40,287 nt of DNA, from contig NZ_JAIMIA010000040.1 of NCBI RefSeq assembly GCF_019966495.1, positions 1 to 40,287 on the forward strand, written 5' to 3'. Source of the DNA: Tateyamaria pelophila. Lineage in GTDB: Bacteria > Pseudomonadota > Alphaproteobacteria > Rhodobacterales > Rhodobacteraceae. The notes under the pieces were generated by a model that was not told the DNA's origin, made no database searches, and saw only the letters and a program-made list of their open reading frames with translations. The first letter of the stretch is position 1. Each line of letters starts with the position of its first letter. A program made the position numbers and the translations under genes. Shown here piece after piece: positions 24,068-32,727 of the stretch.

Positions 24068-25597
24068 ATGCCGCACATGACCGCCCCCGCCATCGAACTC
24101 AAAGGCATCTCCAAGGCCTTCGGCCCCGTGCAAGCCAACAAGGACATCTCCATTCGTGTGATGCCGGGCACGATCCATGGCATTATCGGCGAAAACGGTG
24201 CGGGCAAGTCCACCTTGATGTCGATCCTCTACGGCTTTTACAAGGCGGATGCGGGCGAGGTTTTCATCAGCGGTCAAAAAACCGACATCCCGGACAGCCA
24301 GGCCGCTATTGCCGCTGGTATCGGCATGGTTTTCCAGCATTTCAAACTGGTCGAGAATTTTACAGTCCTTGAAAATATCATCCTTGGCGCAGAAGACGGC
24401 GGCCTTTTGCGCCCCTCTCTGGCAAAGGCCCGCACCACTTTGCTGGAGCTTGAAAAGGAGTACGACCTGAAGGTCGACCCGGATGCCGTAATCGAAGAGA
24501 TCGGCGTCGGCATGCAACAGCGCGTCGAGATTCTCAAAGCCCTCTACCGCCAGGCCAATATTCTGATCCTCGATGAACCAACCGGGGTACTCACACCCGC
24601 TGAAGCAGACCAGTTGTTTCGCATTCTCGGTCGCCTGCGCGAAGAAGGCAAAACGATCATCCTGATCACGCATAAACTGCGCGAAATCATGGAGATCACC
24701 GATACGGTTTCCGTGATGCGCAGAGGCGAAATGACGGCAACGGTCAAGACCGCTGACACTTCTCCCGAGGAGCTTGCCGAATTGATGGTCGGGCGCAAAG
24801 TCCTTCTGCGCGTCGACAAGACACCGGCCAAACCCGGCGCAGTCGTTCTGGACGTCAAGAACCTCAAGGTCGTGGATGATCAGGGGGTCGAACGGTTGCG
24901 CGGGATCGACCTGCAAGTCCGCGCAGGCGAAGTTCTGGGCATCGCAGGCGTTGCGGGCAATGGTCAATCAGAACTTCTTGAGGTGCTCGGCGGATATGCA
25001 GACGCCACCGGAACGGTCACACTCAATGGTACGCCTATCGAACTCACGGGCAAAAACGCCGACGGTCGCTCACGCCGCAACCACGGCATCGCCCATGTGC
25101 CCGAGGACCGGCAGCGCGAAGGGCTGATCATGGATTTCGCAGCCTGGGAAAACACAGCCTTCGGCTACCACAGAGACCCGGCTTATCAGTCCGGCATCCT
25201 GCTGAACAACGCAGCGATCAAAACCGACACACAAGCCAAGATGGATCGGTTTGATGTCCGCCCGCCCCATCCTCATCTGGCGGCCAAGAACTTTTCCGGC
25301 GGCAACCAGCAAAAGATCGTCCTGGCCCGTGAAATCGAACGGAACCCTGATCTGTTGCTGATCGGGCAGCCCACCCGCGGTGTAGATATCGGAGCGATCG
25401 AGTTCATCCATCAGCAAATCGTGGCCCTTCGGGATCAGGGCAAGGCGATCCTCTTGGTCTCGGTCGAACTTGAGGAAATCCTGTCCCTCGCAGACCGGGT
25501 TGCGGTCATGTTTGATGGCCAGATCATGGGCGAACGGCAATCAACGGAGACCAACGAGAAAGAGCTCGGGCTTCTTATGGCAGGCGTTCAGACATGA
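24068..25597 (+). CDS. BMP-type ABC transporter ATPase (two ABC domains)
   Basis: A 509-residue double ATPase of the ribose/nucleoside importer type. The first domain has Walker A GENGAGKST, signature VGMQQRVEI and Walker B ILILDEPTGVLTPAEADQLF. The second has a degenerate Walker A GVAGNGQSE, as is normal in this family, plus SGGNQQKIVLAREIERNPDL and IGQPTRGVDIGAIEFIH. It powers uptake together with the two permeases downstream. Start 24068 gives MPHMTAPAIEL; an ATG three codons later (24077) is equally possible. A 109-base gap with a repeat element separates it from the first permease. Confidence 0.93.
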   Translation: MPHMTAPAIELKGISKAFGPVQANKDISIRVMPGTIHGIIGENGAGKSTLMSILYGFYKADAGEVFISGQKTDIPDSQAAIAAGIGMVFQHFKLVENFTVLENIILGAEDGGLLRPSLAKARTTLLELEKEYDLKVDPDAVIEEIGVGMQQRVEILKALYRQANILILDEPTGVLTPAEADQLFRILGRLREEGKTIILITHKLREIMEITDTVSVMRRGEMTATVKTADTSPEELAELMVGRKVLLRVDKTPAKPGAVVLDVKNLKVVDDQGVERLRGIDLQVRAGEVLGIAGVAGNGQSELLEVLGGYADATGTVTLNGTPIELTGKNADGRSRRNHGIAHVPEDRQREGLIMDFAAWENTAFGYHRDPAYQSGILLNNAAIKTDTQAKMDRFDVRPPHPHLAAKNFSGGNQQKIVLAREIERNPDLLLIGQPTRGVDIGAIEFIHQQIVALRDQGKAILLVSVELEEILSLADRVAVMFDGQIMGERQSTETNEKELGLLMAGVQT

Positions 25598-25600
25598 CGT

Positions 25601-25632
25601 ATTATCTTGGCCAGAAATATCTAGTGGGAGGC
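25601..25632 (-). repeat. intergenic repeat element, copy 1
   Basis: Read on the minus strand it runs GCCTCC, then GATATTT, then GGCCAAGAT. It matches the elements at 29641 and 39926 in order and spacing. It lies inside the transporter operon, just after the ATPase stop. Confidence 0.6.
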
Positions 25633-25706
25633 CCATCGGGCCGCGGGCAAAGCCCCTTTTCACGGCGCGCCACATGTCGCGCAGAAGCTAGGATCGGAGC
25701 GCACCC

Positions 25707-26825
25707 ATGGACGTGATGCCCAAATGGGCCGAAGTCGTGCTCGTCCCGCTTATCTCACTGGCCTTGGCAGCAATCCTGTCTGCCTTGGTCATCCTTGCAA
25801 TCGGAGAGGACCCGGTTGCAGCCGTCAAACTCATGGTTTCCGGCGCTCTGGGTTCGACCTATGGCTGGGGCTACACCCTGTATTACGCCACGAACTTCAT
25901 GTTCACGGGCCTTGCCGTGGCCGTCGCCTTTCATGCCGGCCTTTTCAACATAGGTGGCGAAGGGCAAGCCATGCTGGGCGGGCTCGGCGTCGCATTGGTG
26001 TGCCTGTTCATCCCCTGGCCACATTGGACACTCGCAATCCTGGGTGCCACGGTTGGCGCGGCAGTGTTCGGTGCGGCATGGGCTGCGATCCCCGCCTATC
26101 TGCAGGCCAAGCGCGGCAGTCACATCGTGATCACCACGATCATGTTCAACTTTATCGCGGCCGCGGTGCTGAATTACATGCTGGTCAACGTGCTGCGCCC
26201 ACAAGGGTCCATGGACCCGGCGACACAACGTTTTCCGGAGGCGGTTCACCTGCCGTCCCTGCATGAATTGCTGGCGCCCCTCGGTATCTCGTTTTCCAAA
26301 GCCGCCCCTGCGAATGTTTCGCTGTTGATCGCGATTGTTGCCTGTGTCGCGGTATGGCTCCTGATCTGGCGCACCGCTCTGGGCCTTGAAATCAGGTCCT
26401 ACGGCAAGTCCGGGCGTGCAGCGCGCTACGCTGGTATCGGGTCGGTTCGGATCACCATGATCGCAATGCTCATTTCGGGCGGGTTGGCCGGGATGATGGC
26501 CATCAACAACGTGATGGGCGAAGCCGAAAGGTTGGTTTTGAACGCCGTCGAAGGGGCTGGCTTTATCGGCATCGCCGTCGCTCTGATGGGGCGCAGCCAC
26601 CCCTTCGGCGTCTTCCTTGCCGCCATTTTGTTCGGCTTTCTCTATCAGGGCGGCGCCGAACTGGCCCTGTGGACGTCGATACCGCGCGAATTGATCGTGG
26701 TAATCCAGGCTCTGGTCATTCTGTTTACAGGCGCACTCGACAACATGGTGCGGATGCCGCTGGAGCGTCTGTTCCTGGCGATCCGCAAGTCGCGGACCGC
26801 CAAAGCCACGAAACCGGCGGAGTGA
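25707..26825 (+). CDS. BMP-type ABC transporter permease 1
   Basis: A 372-residue permease of the branched-chain/nucleoside type with around nine membrane helices. Typical blocks are NFMFTGLAVAVAFHAGLFNI followed by GGEGQAMLGGLGVAL, then RGSHIVITTIMFNFIAAAVL and GMMAINNVMGEAERLV. It corresponds to the larger permease (YufP/NupP-like) of guanosine-type importers. GGAG lies before the ATG at 25707. The second permease begins four bases after its stop, so they are co-translated. It pairs with that protein in the membrane. Confidence 0.93.
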   Translation: MDVMPKWAEVVLVPLISLALAAILSALVILAIGEDPVAAVKLMVSGALGSTYGWGYTLYYATNFMFTGLAVAVAFHAGLFNIGGEGQAMLGGLGVALVCLFIPWPHWTLAILGATVGAAVFGAAWAAIPAYLQAKRGSHIVITTIMFNFIAAAVLNYMLVNVLRPQGSMDPATQRFPEAVHLPSLHELLAPLGISFSKAAPANVSLLIAIVACVAVWLLIWRTALGLEIRSYGKSGRAARYAGIGSVRITMIAMLISGGLAGMMAINNVMGEAERLVLNAVEGAGFIGIAVALMGRSHPFGVFLAAILFGFLYQGGAELALWTSIPRELIVVIQALVILFTGALDNMVRMPLERLFLAIRKSRTAKATKPAE

Positions 26826-26829
26826 GCTG

Positions 26830-27804
26830 ATGAACTTTCTTGCACTCTTTGACCTCTCCGTTCTCGACACGACCATGCGTCTTGCAACCCCGCTGTTGCT
26901 GGCCTGTCTGGCCGGGCTCTTTTCCGAACGGGCCGGTATCTTTGATATCGGACTGGAAGGCAAAATGCTGGCTGCGGCTTTCTTTTCCGCAGCTCTCGCC
27001 GCCATAACCGGTTCGGTCTGGGTTGGCCTCGCGGCGGGCATCGGCGCGTCACTGGTCCTGTCGGCTGTGCACGGGCTGGCCTCTATCACCTTTCGGGGCA
27101 ACCAACTGATCTCCGGCGTTGCAATCAATTTTCTCGCTGCGGGTCTCACAGTCCTGATTGCCCAAAGCTGGTTCCAGCAGGGCGGACGCACGCCTTCACT
27201 GCTGACCGGCGGGCGTTTCGAGCCCATCACCCTGCCCTTTGCAGACGCATTCAGCACTGTGCCCTTTTTTGGACCGATCTATGCGGAGCTGATTTCGGGC
27301 CACTCGATCCTCGTTTATGTCGCTCTGCTCTGTGTGCCCGGCACATGGTATATTCTCTTTCGCACCCGCTTTGGTCTGCGTTTGCGCGCGGTTGGTGAAA
27401 ACCCGGCCGCAGTGGATACGGCCGGGGTGTCCGTCATCGGACTGCGCTTTGCGGCCGTCGGCATCTGCGGCATCCTGTGCGGGATCGCGGGGGCCTATCT
27501 GGCGACAGGATTACAAGCGGGCTTTGTCAAAGACATGACGGCGGGCCGGGGTTTCATCGCGCTTGCCGCGTTGATTTTTGCCAAATGGCGCCCTTGGCAC
27601 GCCCTCTGGGCCACTCTGTTGTTCGGATATTTGCAGGCCATCGCGCTGCGCCCTGACATTATCGAAGGCGCGCTTGGATTCAAGGTTCAGGTGCAATTGC
27701 TCGACGCGCTGCCCTATATCCTGACGGTTGTGATTCTGGCCGGGTTCGTAGGCAAGGCAATTCCGCCGCGCGCCGGTGGCGAACCCTACGTGAAAGAACG
27801 TTAG
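26830..27804 (+). CDS. BMP-type ABC transporter permease 2
   Basis: A 324-residue permease, the smaller partner (YufQ/NupQ-like) of the importer. The opening LDTTMRLATPLLLACLAGLF with SERAGIFDIGLEGKMLAAAF is the family's strongest signature. FRGNQLISGVAINFLAAGLT and RAVGENPAAVDTAGVSVIGL are also typical. It closes the operon; a hairpin with stem CAAGGG lies 12 bases after the stop. Nucleosides are the likely cargo by family analogy, and a deoD phosphorylase lies elsewhere in the window. Confidence 0.93.
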   Translation: MNFLALFDLSVLDTTMRLATPLLLACLAGLFSERAGIFDIGLEGKMLAAAFFSAALAAITGSVWVGLAAGIGASLVLSAVHGLASITFRGNQLISGVAINFLAAGLTVLIAQSWFQQGGRTPSLLTGGRFEPITLPFADAFSTVPFFGPIYAELISGHSILVYVALLCVPGTWYILFRTRFGLRLRAVGENPAAVDTAGVSVIGLRFAAVGICGILCGIAGAYLATGLQAGFVKDMTAGRGFIALAALIFAKWRPWHALWATLLFGYLQAIALRPDIIEGALGFKVQVQLLDALPYILTVVILAGFVGKAIPPRAGGEPYVKER

Positions 27805-27815
27805 CGAAAGCGCAC

Positions 27816-27831
27816 CAAGGGTACGCCCTTG
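27816..27831 (+). terminator. hairpin after the transporter operon
   Basis: CAAGGG and CCCTTG with loop TACG, starting 12 bases after the permease stop. No U-tract follows. Confidence 0.45.
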
Positions 27832-27928
27832 CCATAGCTAGTGCCAGATTTCACCAAACCATCAGCCCAGTTTGCTGCGTGGCGGCATCACACCTTGATT
27901 TCGACACCAACCCCGGCCACAAGTGAAT

Positions 27929-28846
27929 ATGCAAATCTACCTGCCAATCGCCGAGGTATCGGTCAATGCTTTCCTCCTTCTGGGGTTGGGAGGCATGGTT
28001 GGCATCCTTTCGGGCATGTTTGGCGTCGGCGGTGGGTTTTTGATGACCCCGTTGCTGTTTTTTATCGGCATCCCTCCCGCCGTGGCAGTCGCCACCGAGG
28101 CCAACCAGATTGTGGCCTCGTCGTTTTCCGGCGTTCTTGCGCATTTCAGGCGAAAGACGGTGGACCTCAGGATGGGCTGTGTGCTGCTGGTCGGCGGTCT
28201 GATCGGCGCGGCACTCGGTGTTATGCTGTTCAACTATTTGAAGTCGATGGGTCAGGTCGATCTGCTGGTCAAACTGTGCTACGTCGTGTTTCTGGGTGTG
28301 ATCGGTGCGCTGATGTTCATCGAAAGCCTGAATGCTCTGCGCAAGACAGCCAAGGGCGGTACGGTTTCGACGCGCCGCAAGCACGGGTTTGTCCACAAAC
28401 TGCCGTTCAAGATGCGCTTCCGGGTGTCTGGCTTGTATATCTCCGTCATACCGCCCTTGCTGGTCGGGCTGGCGGTGGGCGTGTTGGCGGCGATCATGGG
28501 TGTGGGGGGTGGTTTCATCATGGTGCCCGCGATGATCTATCTGCTGGGCATGCCCACCAAGGTCGTGATCGGCACATCGTTGTTCCAGATCATCTTTGTC
28601 ACGGCGTTTACCACCATGCTGCACGCAACCACCAACTTTACCGTTGATGTCGTGCTTGCTGTCTTGCTGCTGGTCGGGGGCGTTGTCGGCGCACAGATCG
28701 GTACACGCATCGGCGTCAAGATGAAGGCCGAACGGCTGCGGTTTCTCTTGGCCCTCATGGTCTTGTTGGTCTGCGGCAAGCTTGCCTTTGATCTGTTGGT
28801 TATGCCGTCCGAGCTGTTTTCGGTTGGCGCCGTGGAGGGGCATTGA
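27929..28846 (+). CDS. sulfite exporter TauE/SafE family membrane protein
   Basis: A 305-residue protein with about eight membrane helices made of two similar halves. Each half begins with a glycine-rich helix hairpin: GMVGILSGMFGVGGGFLMTP and GVLAAIMGVGGGFIMVPAMI. These are the family's defining repeats. The family moves sulfite, sulfoacetate and related organic anions out of or across the inner membrane. ATG 27929 is taken as start; a GTG two codons upstream at 27923 is also possible, and neither has a clear Shine-Dalgarno. It overlaps the TIGR02186 gene by one base, so the two proteins are likely made together. Confidence 0.9.
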   Translation: MQIYLPIAEVSVNAFLLLGLGGMVGILSGMFGVGGGFLMTPLLFFIGIPPAVAVATEANQIVASSFSGVLAHFRRKTVDLRMGCVLLVGGLIGAALGVMLFNYLKSMGQVDLLVKLCYVVFLGVIGALMFIESLNALRKTAKGGTVSTRRKHGFVHKLPFKMRFRVSGLYISVIPPLLVGLAVGVLAAIMGVGGGFIMVPAMIYLLGMPTKVVIGTSLFQIIFVTAFTTMLHATTNFTVDVVLAVLLLVGGVVGAQIGTRIGVKMKAERLRFLLALMVLLVCGKLAFDLLVMPSELFSVGAVEGH

Positions 28847-29598
28847 TGCGTTGGCTCATTGCCTTGCTTTTCATGACCGTACCGGCCCTTGCCGAAACCG
28901 TGGTGCTGGGGCTCAGCCAAAACGAAATTGCAATCACGACCAGCTTTGATGGGTCTGAAATTCTGGTCTTTGGGGCTGTCAAACGCGAAGAACCCATCCC
29001 CGAGGGCCCGCCGCTTGAAGTGATCGTGACCGTCGCCGGACCGTCTGAGCCCGTCAACGTGCGGCGCAAGGAAAAACGGTTCGGCATCTGGGTGAATATC
29101 GATGCGGTCGAAGTGGACCAGGCGCCAAGTTTCTATGCGGTCGCGACAAGCGGGCCCTTGCGCGATGTGCTCAGCGAGGTCGAAGATTTGCGTCACAAGA
29201 TTTCGGTGCCGCAAGCGATCCGCTCCGTCGGCGCGCCGATGGGCATCACAGATGCGGCCAGCTTTACCGATGCGTTGATCCGCATTCGCACGGCGAACAA
29301 CTTATATCAGCTTATGGAAAGTCACGTGGCGGTCGATGACCAGACCTTGTTCCGTGGTCGCATCGAATTGCCCGCCGCGTTGACTGAGGGCGATTATCAA
29401 ACGCGTATTTTCCTGACACGCGGCGGCGAGGTCATCTCAGAATATGAAACATCCATTGATGTCCGAAAGGTGGGATTGGAACGTTGGCTGTTTGGATTGA
29501 GTCGCGAGCAACCGATCCTGTACGGTCTCATGTCACTGGCGATCGCAATTGCCGCCGGGTGGTTGGCATCGGCCGCATTTTCCCTCCTGCGCACCTAG
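28846..29598 (+). CDS. TIGR02186 family membrane-anchored protein
   Basis: A 250-residue protein with a signal peptide (MRWLIALLFMTVPALAE), a periplasmic beta-rich domain and a single C-terminal membrane helix (PILYGLMSLAIAIAAGWLAS). ETVVLGLSQNEIAITTSFDG and RIELPAALTEGDYQTRIFLT fit the alphaproteobacterial family TIGR02186, which regularly accompanies TauE/SafE genes. The topology (outside domain, short inside tail) suggests an accessory subunit of the exporter; that is inferred from constant pairing, not known. Start and stop overlap as TGATG with the upstream gene. Confidence 0.85.
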   Translation: MRWLIALLFMTVPALAETVVLGLSQNEIAITTSFDGSEILVFGAVKREEPIPEGPPLEVIVTVAGPSEPVNVRRKEKRFGIWVNIDAVEVDQAPSFYAVATSGPLRDVLSEVEDLRHKISVPQAIRSVGAPMGITDAASFTDALIRIRTANNLYQLMESHVAVDDQTLFRGRIELPAALTEGDYQTRIFLTRGGEVISEYETSIDVRKVGLERWLFGLSREQPILYGLMSLAIAIAAGWLASAAFSLLRT

Positions 29599-29620
29599 TC
29601 GCCTGCGGCGTGCGGCGGAA

Positions 29621-29638
29621 CGAGGGGCCAGCCCCTCG
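29621..29638. terminator. hairpin between convergent genes
   Basis: CGAGGGGC and GCCCCTCG separated by CA give a compact, strong stem-loop between the TIGR02186 gene (+) and the helicase gene (-). It can serve both directions. Confidence 0.6.
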
Positions 29639-29640
29639 TG

Positions 29641-29673
29641 CTCCCCGGGATATTTATCAGCCAAGAGAAGATG
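29641..29673 (+). repeat. intergenic repeat element, copy 2
   Basis: Reads CTCCCCGGGATATTTAT, then GCCAAGAGAAGATG. It follows the hairpin at 29621-29638 and ends just before the helicase stop codon. It shares the GATATTT and CCAAGA cores with copy 1. Confidence 0.6.
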
Positions 29674-29677
29674 CAGG

Positions 29678-31207
29678 TTACGTTTCGGGTTCTGCTTCGA
29701 GAGTCAGTGGCGCGGCAGGGAGTGTTCGCAGATCATCCACGCGTAGCCCTGCGGTCGGTTTTGACAACCGGTTCCGCACCACCCAGATGAGCCGATCCTG
29801 GGCGCGCGTGATCGCCACATAGGCGAGCCGTTTCCACAGCGGTTGCCCTGCTTCCATCCGGCCCATGCGGGCAGCGGCATAGAGATCAGGCGCAAAGACC
29901 TGAACTGTTTCCCACTGTGACCCCTGAGCCTTGTGAATCGTCACTGCGGCACCGTGCAGAAAGGTCGCGCCCATGCGGGCTGCAAAGGGGATGAACGGCT
30001 CTTCTTCATCCGGTTTTTCGATCTTGACGATGGAGGCCGCGGACACTTGCGGGTCTTCGGCCCCCATGACGTGCAGACGCGAAAAACCGGGTTTGCGCCC
30101 TTCACCCAGATAGATCACCTGCGCGCCCTTGATCAGACCGCGCGCTTCGAGATCGAGGCGTTTGTTGCGGTGTTTGAGCGGCAGTTCGAGACCATCGCAA
30201 ATGAGCGGCTCCCCTTCCAGCAACGCGTCCTCCGGGGCACCATAGACGTTGCGGAATGCGTTGATCAGGCGGATGCGCGTGGCATTGCGCCAGACCAGAA
30301 CCGGGCTGCGCGCCATCAGATCCACTTCGACCCTTTGCCCCCACACCACGCGGTCATCTCGGGCGGCCGCATCTTCGACCATTTTCTCGAACCTGTAGAA
30401 ATCAACCGCCGGGTCGGCCAGTGCATGGGCCAGATCAAGGATGGGGTTATCCGCTTCCTGTCTGTGCACACGGTTCAAGTGCAAAACCCGAGGGCTGGGC
30501 AGTTTTTCGAAGACCATGGTGCCGGATTGGTTGACCGGCGCCAGCTGTGCCGGATCTCCGAACAGAAGCAATGTCGGAAATATATCCTTAAGGTCTTCGA
30601 ACTGCTTGTCGTCGAGCATCGAGGCTTCATCGACGAAACCGATATCGAGCGGTTCTTCACGCCGCTTCCACCCGGTGATGAAATCCGAGCCGCGCAGGCC
30701 TGCCGCCGCCAGGGCACCCGGGATTGATTTGTTGGATTGGTAAAACGTGAAGGCACGGTCGAGCGCGAGATCCGTCAAGCCTTCGACCTCGGGCCGGTCG
30801 CCATTGCCCGAAAGCCATTCGGCGATGCGTTCGTATTCCGGATCGTAAACCGGCGTATAGAGAATCCGATGGATCGTGGTCGCTGGGACTCCGCGAAAGC
30901 GCAGGACCGACGCGGCCTTGTTCGTCGGAGCCAGAATGGCCAGCGTTCGTTTGTCGCGTCTTTTGCGGCTTTCATAATCCCCGGAGACGATGTCGAGCCC
31001 CGCGTTTTCAAGCGCTTTGTAGAGTTCCGCCAGCAACAGCGTTTTCCCCGATCCTGCCTTGCCGGTAATCGCCATGACGGCGGTGGCGGATCCTTTGGGC
31101 GGGCTGAGCAGCGCATCATCCAGATCGATACCAGCGCTGCGCAACATCTCTGTTACACTGTCATAAGCGCTGGCTTGATCGTCGGAAAGCGAAAGGGTCG
31201 TGGTCAT
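29678..31207 (-). CDS. RecD-like ATP-dependent DNA helicase
   Basis: A 509-residue superfamily 1B helicase. Motif I is ITGKAGSGKTLLLAEL (about 47-62), motif II GFVDEASMLDDKQF, motif III LLFGDPAQLAPVNQSG, and the C-terminal UvrD_C_2-type part has VTIHKAQGSQW and LAYVAITRAQDRLIWVV. It should unwind DNA 5' to 3' in repair or recombination, or act like Dda-type phage helicases. It lacks the long N-terminal domain of RecD2 (about 700 residues), so it is a compact form. It lies 41 bases downstream of luxI on the same strand and may be read from the same message. Confidence 0.88.
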   Translation of the reverse strand: MTTTLSLSDDQASAYDSVTEMLRSAGIDLDDALLSPPKGSATAVMAITGKAGSGKTLLLAELYKALENAGLDIVSGDYESRKRRDKRTLAILAPTNKAASVLRFRGVPATTIHRILYTPVYDPEYERIAEWLSGNGDRPEVEGLTDLALDRAFTFYQSNKSIPGALAAAGLRGSDFITGWKRREEPLDIGFVDEASMLDDKQFEDLKDIFPTLLLFGDPAQLAPVNQSGTMVFEKLPSPRVLHLNRVHRQEADNPILDLAHALADPAVDFYRFEKMVEDAAARDDRVVWGQRVEVDLMARSPVLVWRNATRIRLINAFRNVYGAPEDALLEGEPLICDGLELPLKHRNKRLDLEARGLIKGAQVIYLGEGRKPGFSRLHVMGAEDPQVSAASIVKIEKPDEEEPFIPFAARMGATFLHGAAVTIHKAQGSQWETVQVFAPDLYAAARMGRMEAGQPLWKRLAYVAITRAQDRLIWVVRNRLSKPTAGLRVDDLRTLPAAPLTLEAEPET

Positions 31208-31248
31208 GGCGCGACCCTATAATGGGGCCGCGTCGGGGACCAGCAGGA

Positions 31249-31883
31249 TCAGGCGCTGCGTGCGAAATCTACGACGTTTGTCGTGCCAAATGCGCGGTCG
31301 AACCACTGACGCGAGAGATGTTGCGATACCCCTGCCCGCTCTGCCACCAGTGCTGCGTCACGATCGTCGAAATGCCACAGGCCGACGCTGATCTGCTCGC
31401 GGCCCGATCCGGTGCTGCCCAACACCTCGGGCGATGCGCCGATCATGCGGTATATGCGTACCATGCGAGCATCAAACACGCCCACAAAATGCTCCACCCC
31501 GAAATTCTGCATGACTTCACCACCGCCCAACATCAGGGCCGCAGCCACATGGCTGCCGGCCCCACGCGTCAGGCAAAACCGGGTGCATTCCCAGATCAGC
31601 GGGCTGGTGATCGGCCCGGACATCAGATCACCAAAATGTTCGTTGACCATCGTGCGCCCGGTGGTCGGGAGGAACCGCATGGAGCCACCATGGCTGCCGT
31701 CGGGTTCTTCCCAGATCACATAAAGCGGGTTCAAGTCATCGTATTCGTCTCGTTCCGCTCCGTTTTCGTCCACCGTTACATCCCAACCGAGACGCTTTTT
31801 GAACTGGTCTGCACGGTCCTAAACATGGTCCGGGCAAGCTTTGGGTGGTTCTTGAGATCGGCGGCATAAACGTAACGCAACAT
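31249..31883 (-). pseudogene. luxI: acyl-homoserine-lactone synthase LuxI, split by a frameshift
   Basis: LuxI makes acyl-homoserine lactones from S-adenosylmethionine and acyl-ACP. The ATG at 31883, with AGGAG upstream, encodes MLRYVYAADLKNHPKLARTM followed by Phe-Arg, a typical Roseobacter LuxI start. Near 31818 the frame shifts and stops after 35 codons. The next frame continues exactly where expected: DRADQFKKRLGWDVTVDENG, then ERDEYDDLNPLYVIW, GGSMRFLPT and IWECTRFCL, to a TGA at 31249. Restoring one base in a GG (GGG expected) rejoins a 211-residue protein. The shift falls just before the conserved Arg/Phe/Trp active-site residues, so as written the gene cannot make a working enzyme. 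A sequencing or assembly error is the main alternative. Confidence 0.88.
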
Positions 31884-31942
31884 GAGGGGGCTCCTTGTCA
31901 GACCGTTCAGGTATGACCGAAGTACTACCAATGCGTGCGTTA

Positions 31943-31969
31943 ACATCGCCTGACGTAGACGTGCGATGT
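31943..31969. promoter_or_regulatory. candidate LuxR operator dyad upstream of luxI
   Basis: Seven-base arms ACATCGC and GCGATGT, 13 bases apart, lie 60-86 bases upstream of the luxI ATG and between luxR and luxI. On the minus strand TTAACG follows it at once, a possible -35, so the position fits an activator site. At 27 bp it is longer than a classical 20-bp lux box. Confidence 0.4.
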
Positions 31970-31995
31970 CCTCCCGCGACGGGCAACGGGGGGTG

Positions 31996-32727
31996 TCAAA
32001 CCACGATGAGGCCCCGACTCAATGCGCGGGCGACGGCGTGCGTTGTGTTCATTGCGCCCAGTTTAAAGCGGGCGCTTTCGATATAGACCCGCAAGGTATG
32101 CTCGGAAATCGACAAGGTGTCGGCAACCTGCGCGCGGCTGTAACCCATGGCCAGTAAAGTGATCGAATCAACTTCACGTGGGCTGAGTGCCTGGGACTGT
32201 TCCGGCTTGCGGTCCGGCTCGAACTCCAATGCTTTCTGGTTGAAGTAGTGGGCGATCAGGATCAGGTCGCGGCGATGCGCTTCGGTCCAGTCCGCCCACC
32301 ACGTGTCATTACATGAGTGGCTTACGGTAAAGAGCGCAAACTGCCCGTTCGGCCCCCGGATCGGCACAGAATACCCCTGATTGCCGACCCCATATTCAAT
32401 CGCCTCCGCCTGAAAGGACTTTGCCGCCTTGCTGGACCAATCCAGCCTTTTCCAGTCGACCGGATGAAACCTTTGGAAGCATCCCAGAATGACAGGATCG
32501 ACCCGCACATAGTTAAGTTCAAGGTAGCGGGCGCGCCATACATCCGAATAGGTCCCGCATCCATATTGACCACCAACAGAATCCACCCAGTGATATACGA
32601 CATGGTCAATCCCATAGTGGTCGCACAACGCCTCGGTGGCGGCCTGAAGCGCCTCAAGCCCTTCAGCTTGTTCCAGTTCCTCCATAATATGTTCCAACGG
32701 CTGCATCGCCGTTATCACGCTGACCAT
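31996..32727 (-). CDS. LuxR-family quorum-sensing regulator
   Basis: A 243-residue regulator with an N-terminal autoinducer-binding domain and a C-terminal LuxR helix-turn-helix. Ligand-pocket residues are visible in VVYHWVD, DVWRARYLELNYVRVDPVI (Trp, Tyr and Asp of the AHL pocket) and the following FHPVDW. The DNA-binding domain is LSPREVDSITLLAMGYSRAQ followed by VADTLSISEHTLRVYIESAR. It should bind an acyl-homoserine lactone and control luxI and other genes. ATG 32727 is chosen because TAAGGA lies nine bases before it; 32736 and 32706 are alternatives. It overlaps the small upstream ORF by about 65 bases. Confidence 0.9.
   Translation of the reverse strand: MVSVITAMQPLEHIMEELEQAEGLEALQAATEALCDHYGIDHVVYHWVDSVGGQYGCGTYSDVWRARYLELNYVRVDPVILGCFQRFHPVDWKRLDWSSKAAKSFQAEAIEYGVGNQGYSVPIRGPNGQFALFTVSHSCNDTWWADWTEAHRRDLILIAHYFNQKALEFEPDRKPEQSQALSPREVDSITLLAMGYSRAQVADTLSISEHTLRVYIESARFKLGAMNTTHAVARALSRGLIVV

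Noticed and set aside
25755-27257. A 500-codon frame antisense to the two transporter permeases
   Set aside because: It crosses the junction of two clear membrane proteins and shows no family pattern.
31249-31773. luxI starting at an internal GTG (31773) as a short functional gene
   Set aside because: It would lack the conserved N-terminal Arg, Phe and Trp residues that form the S-adenosylmethionine site, and the missing part lies just upstream in another frame.
31891-31911. A lux-box-like sequence just before the luxI start
   Set aside because: Only about half the positions of the two half-sites match, and it overlaps the ribosome-binding site rather than the promoter.
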